A DNA stretch of 64,000 nt from Steromphala cineraria (taxonomy: Eukaryota; Mollusca; Gastropoda; Trochida; Trochidae): positions 57,280,082 through 57,344,081 of the forward strand of contig OU744735.1 of assembly GCA_916613615.1 (NCBI GenBank), written 5' to 3'. Within the stretch, counting starts at the first letter, position 1, and each line of letters opens with the position of its first letter. Made by a program: the position numbers and the translations under genes. A model generated the notes under the pieces. The model ran no database searches. It was given only the letters and a program-made list of their open reading frames with translations, and was not told the DNA's origin. Of this stretch, positions 61,601 through 64,000 are shown piece by piece.

Positions 61601-64000
61601 GTCTACCCTCCCTTCAAGGGACAGGCTCAGGTAACTACTCAGCATCTATCTATCTATCGTTCACTCTACCGCTACTCCACATGCTCCCAGTGTCTCGCCG
61701 TCTACCTTCCCTTCAAGGGACAGGCTCAGGAAACTACTCAGCATCTATCTATCTATCGTTCACTCTACCGCTACTCCACATGCTCCCAGTGTCTCGCCGT
61801 CTACCCTCCCTTCAAGGGACAGGCTCAGGTAACTACTCAGCATCTATCTATCTATCGTTCACTCTACCGCTACTCCACGTGCTCCCAGTGCCTCGCCGTC
61901 TACCCTCCCTTCAAGGGACAGGCTCAGGTAACTACTCAGCATTTATATATCTATCGTTCACTCTACCGCTACTCCACATGCTCCCAGTGTCTCGCCGTCT
62001 ACCTTCCCTTCAAGGGTCGGGCTCAGGAAACTACTCAGCATCTATCTATCTATCGTTCACTCTACCGCTACTCCACATGCTCCCAGTGTCTCGCCGTCTA
62101 CCCTCCCTTCAAGGGACAGGCTCAGGTAACTACTCAGCATCTATATATCTATCGTTCACTCTACCGCTACTCCACGTGCTCCCAGTGCCTCGCCGTCTAC
62201 CCTCCCTTCAAGGGACAGGCTCAGGTAACTACTCAGCATCTATCTATCGTTCACTCTACCGCTACTCCACGTGCTCCCAGTGCCTCGCCGTCTACCCTCC
62301 CTTCAAGAGACAGGCTTAGGTAACTACTCAGCATCTATCTATCGTTCACTCTACCGCTACTCGACGTGCTCCCAGTGTCTCGCCGTCTACCCTCCCTTCA
62401 AGGGACAGGCTCAGGTAACTACTCAGCATCTATCTATCTATCGTTCACTCTACCGCTACTCCACGTGCTCCCAGTGCCTCGCCGTCTACCCTCCCTTCAA
62501 GAGACAGGCCCAGGTAACTACTCAGCATCTATCTATCTATCGTTCACTCTACCGCTACTCCACGTGCTCCCAGTGTCTCGCCGTCTACCCTCCCTTCAAG
62601 GGACAGGCTCAGGTAACTACTCAGCATCTATCTATATATCGTTCACTCTACCGCTACTCCACGTGCTCCCAGTGTCTTGCCGTCTACCCTCCCTTCAAGG
62701 GACAGGCTCAGGTAACTACTCAGCATCTATCTATCTATCGTTCACTCTACCGCTACTCCACATGCTCCCAGTGTCTCGCCGTCTACCCTCCCTTCAAGGG
62801 ACAGGCTCAGGTAACTACTCAGCATCTATCTATCTATCGTTCACTCTACCGCTACTCCACATGCTCCCAGTGTCTCGCCGTCTACCCTCCCTTCAAGGGA
62901 CAGGCCCAGGTAACTACTCACCATCTATCTATCTATCGTTCACTCTACCGCTACTCCACGTGCTCCCAGTGCCTCGCCGTCTACCCTCCCTTCAAGGGAC
63001 AGGCTCAGGTAACTACTCAGCATCTATCTATCTATCGTTCACTCTACCGCTACTCCACGTGCTCCCAGTGTCTCGCCGTCTACCCTCCCTTCAAGGGACA
63101 GGCTCAGGTAACTACTCAGCATCTATCTATCGTTCACTCTACCGCTACTCCACATGCTCCCAGTGTCTCGCCGTCTACCCTCCCTTCAAGGGACAGGCTC
63201 AGGTAACTACTCAGCATCTATCTATCTATCGTTCACTCTACCGCTACTCCACGTGCTCCCAGTGCCTCGCCGTCTACCCTCCCTTCAAGGGACAGGCTCA
63301 GGTAACTACTCAGCATCTATCTATCGTTCACTCTACCGCTACTCCACGTGCTCCCAGTGTCTCGCCGTCTACCCTCCCTTCAAGGGACAGGCTCAGGTAA
63401 CTACTCAGCATCTATCTATCTATCGTTCACTCTACCGCTACTCCACGTGCTCCCAGTGCCTCGCCGTCTACCCTCCCTTCAAGGGACAGGCTCAGGTAAC
63501 TACTCAGCATCTATCTATCTATCGTTCACTCTACCGCTACTCCACGTGCTCCCAGTGTCTCGCCGTCTACCCTCCCTTCAAGGGACAGGCCCAGGTAACT
63601 ACTCAGCATCTATCTATCTATCGTTCACTCTACCGCTACTCCACGTGCTCCCAGTGTCTCGCCGTCTACCCTCCCTTCAAGGGACAGGCTCAGGTAACTA
63701 CTCAGCATCTATCTATCGTTCACTCTACCGCTACTCCACGTGCTCCCAGTGTCTCGCCGTCTACCCTCCCTTCAAGGGACAGGCTCAGGTAACTACTCAG
63801 CATCTATCTATCTATCGTTCACTCTACCGCTACTCCACATGCTCCCAGTGTCTCGCCGTCTACCTTCCCTTCAAGGGACACGCTCAGGAAACTACTCAGC
63901 ATCTATCTATCTATCGTTCACTCTACCGCTACTCCACATGCTCCCAGTGTCTCGCCGTCTACCCTCCCTTCAAGGGACAGGCTCAGGTAACTACTCAGCA
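46643..64000 (+). repeat. 95/99/103-bp array of exon 24 ends and donors, about 175 copies
   Basis: Each unit has intron start GTAACTACTCAGCATCTATC, a short (TATC)n, CGTTCACTC, then the last 63 or so bases of exon 24 (TACCGCTACTCCACGTGCTC to AAGGGACAGGCCCAG) and again GTAACT. TATC number gives lengths of 95, 99 and 103 bp. A 99-bp unit is 33 codons and stays open in the gene's frame; a 95-bp unit shifts frame, and the first unit (46643-46737) is 95 bp and leads to a stop at 46739-46741. Some copies read GCTTAG at the end, a stop in frame. The long open frames here, up to about 480 codons, are repeat by-products. Multi-unit blocks are duplicated at offsets of about 2780, 2954 and 2154 bp. The array is unfinished at the edge. 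Confidence 0.97.

Noticed and set aside
46689..63792. Many long plus-strand open frames (up to about 480 codons) with 33-residue repeats, which could be taken for repetitive secreted proteins.
   Set aside because: They are read-throughs of the 99-bp array in two frames, start at ATG made by CACATGCTCCC or similar, and cross intron-derived sequence. They have no promoter or signal peptide, and the true exon frame is fixed by exon 24.

Overview
This is an invertebrate, most likely molluscan, nuclear genome window. It has long AT-rich introns, GT-AG split coding exons, and dispersed repeats of a style I associate with bivalve and other mollusc genomes: GTCCGTCC-rich elements starting TAGCTCA, a TATGCCCCCG element, and repeats ending in ACTCACTCACTCAC. 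There is no sign of prokaryotic gene organisation, rRNA or tRNA. The species assignment is inference from repeat style and one gene.

One gene dominates the window: the 5' two thirds of a plus-strand MEGF8 orthologue (Multiple EGF-Like Domains 8, attractin family). I can join 24 coding exons, 10646 to 46642, with splice phases that agree at every junction. They give 1925 codons: signal peptide, CUB1, two EGF modules, a six-blade Kelch propeller, a long cysteine-rich PSI region, a calcium-binding-type EGF, two laminin-type EGF modules, CUB2, more EGF modules, a second six-blade Kelch propeller and the start of another PSI module. The second CUB plus Kelch block separates MEGF8 from attractin. 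The C-terminal part (remaining PSI/EGF modules, transmembrane helix, cytoplasmic tail) must lie beyond position 64000.

Layout: 1-1342 holds a decayed Tc1-type transposase and small tandem repeats. 1343-5178 is AT-rich with two inverted-repeat (MITE-like) elements. 5179-8090 is a satellite of about 83 copies of a 35-bp unit. 8091-10645 is upstream sequence without recognisable features. 10646-46642 is the MEGF8 gene, its introns loaded with MITEs, SINE-like pieces and minisatellites. 46643-64000 is a tandem array of about 175 copies of a 95/99/103-bp unit that is still running at the window edge.

The most unusual observation is where many tandem repeats sit. They are not anonymous intronic satellites but amplified copies of the gene's own exon-intron junctions. 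The acceptor of exon 20 is present 10 times (69-bp unit), its donor 33 times (36-bp unit), the acceptor of exon 16 15 times (106-bp then 60-bp units), and the donor of exon 24 about 175 times. Two-copy versions occur at exons 6, 10, 13, 14 and 15. Several units are multiples of three and open in the frame of the gene, so use of alternative copies would insert variable numbers of short peptide repeats into loops of the second Kelch propeller and into CUB2. Whether any copy other than the minimal one is spliced cannot be told from DNA alone.
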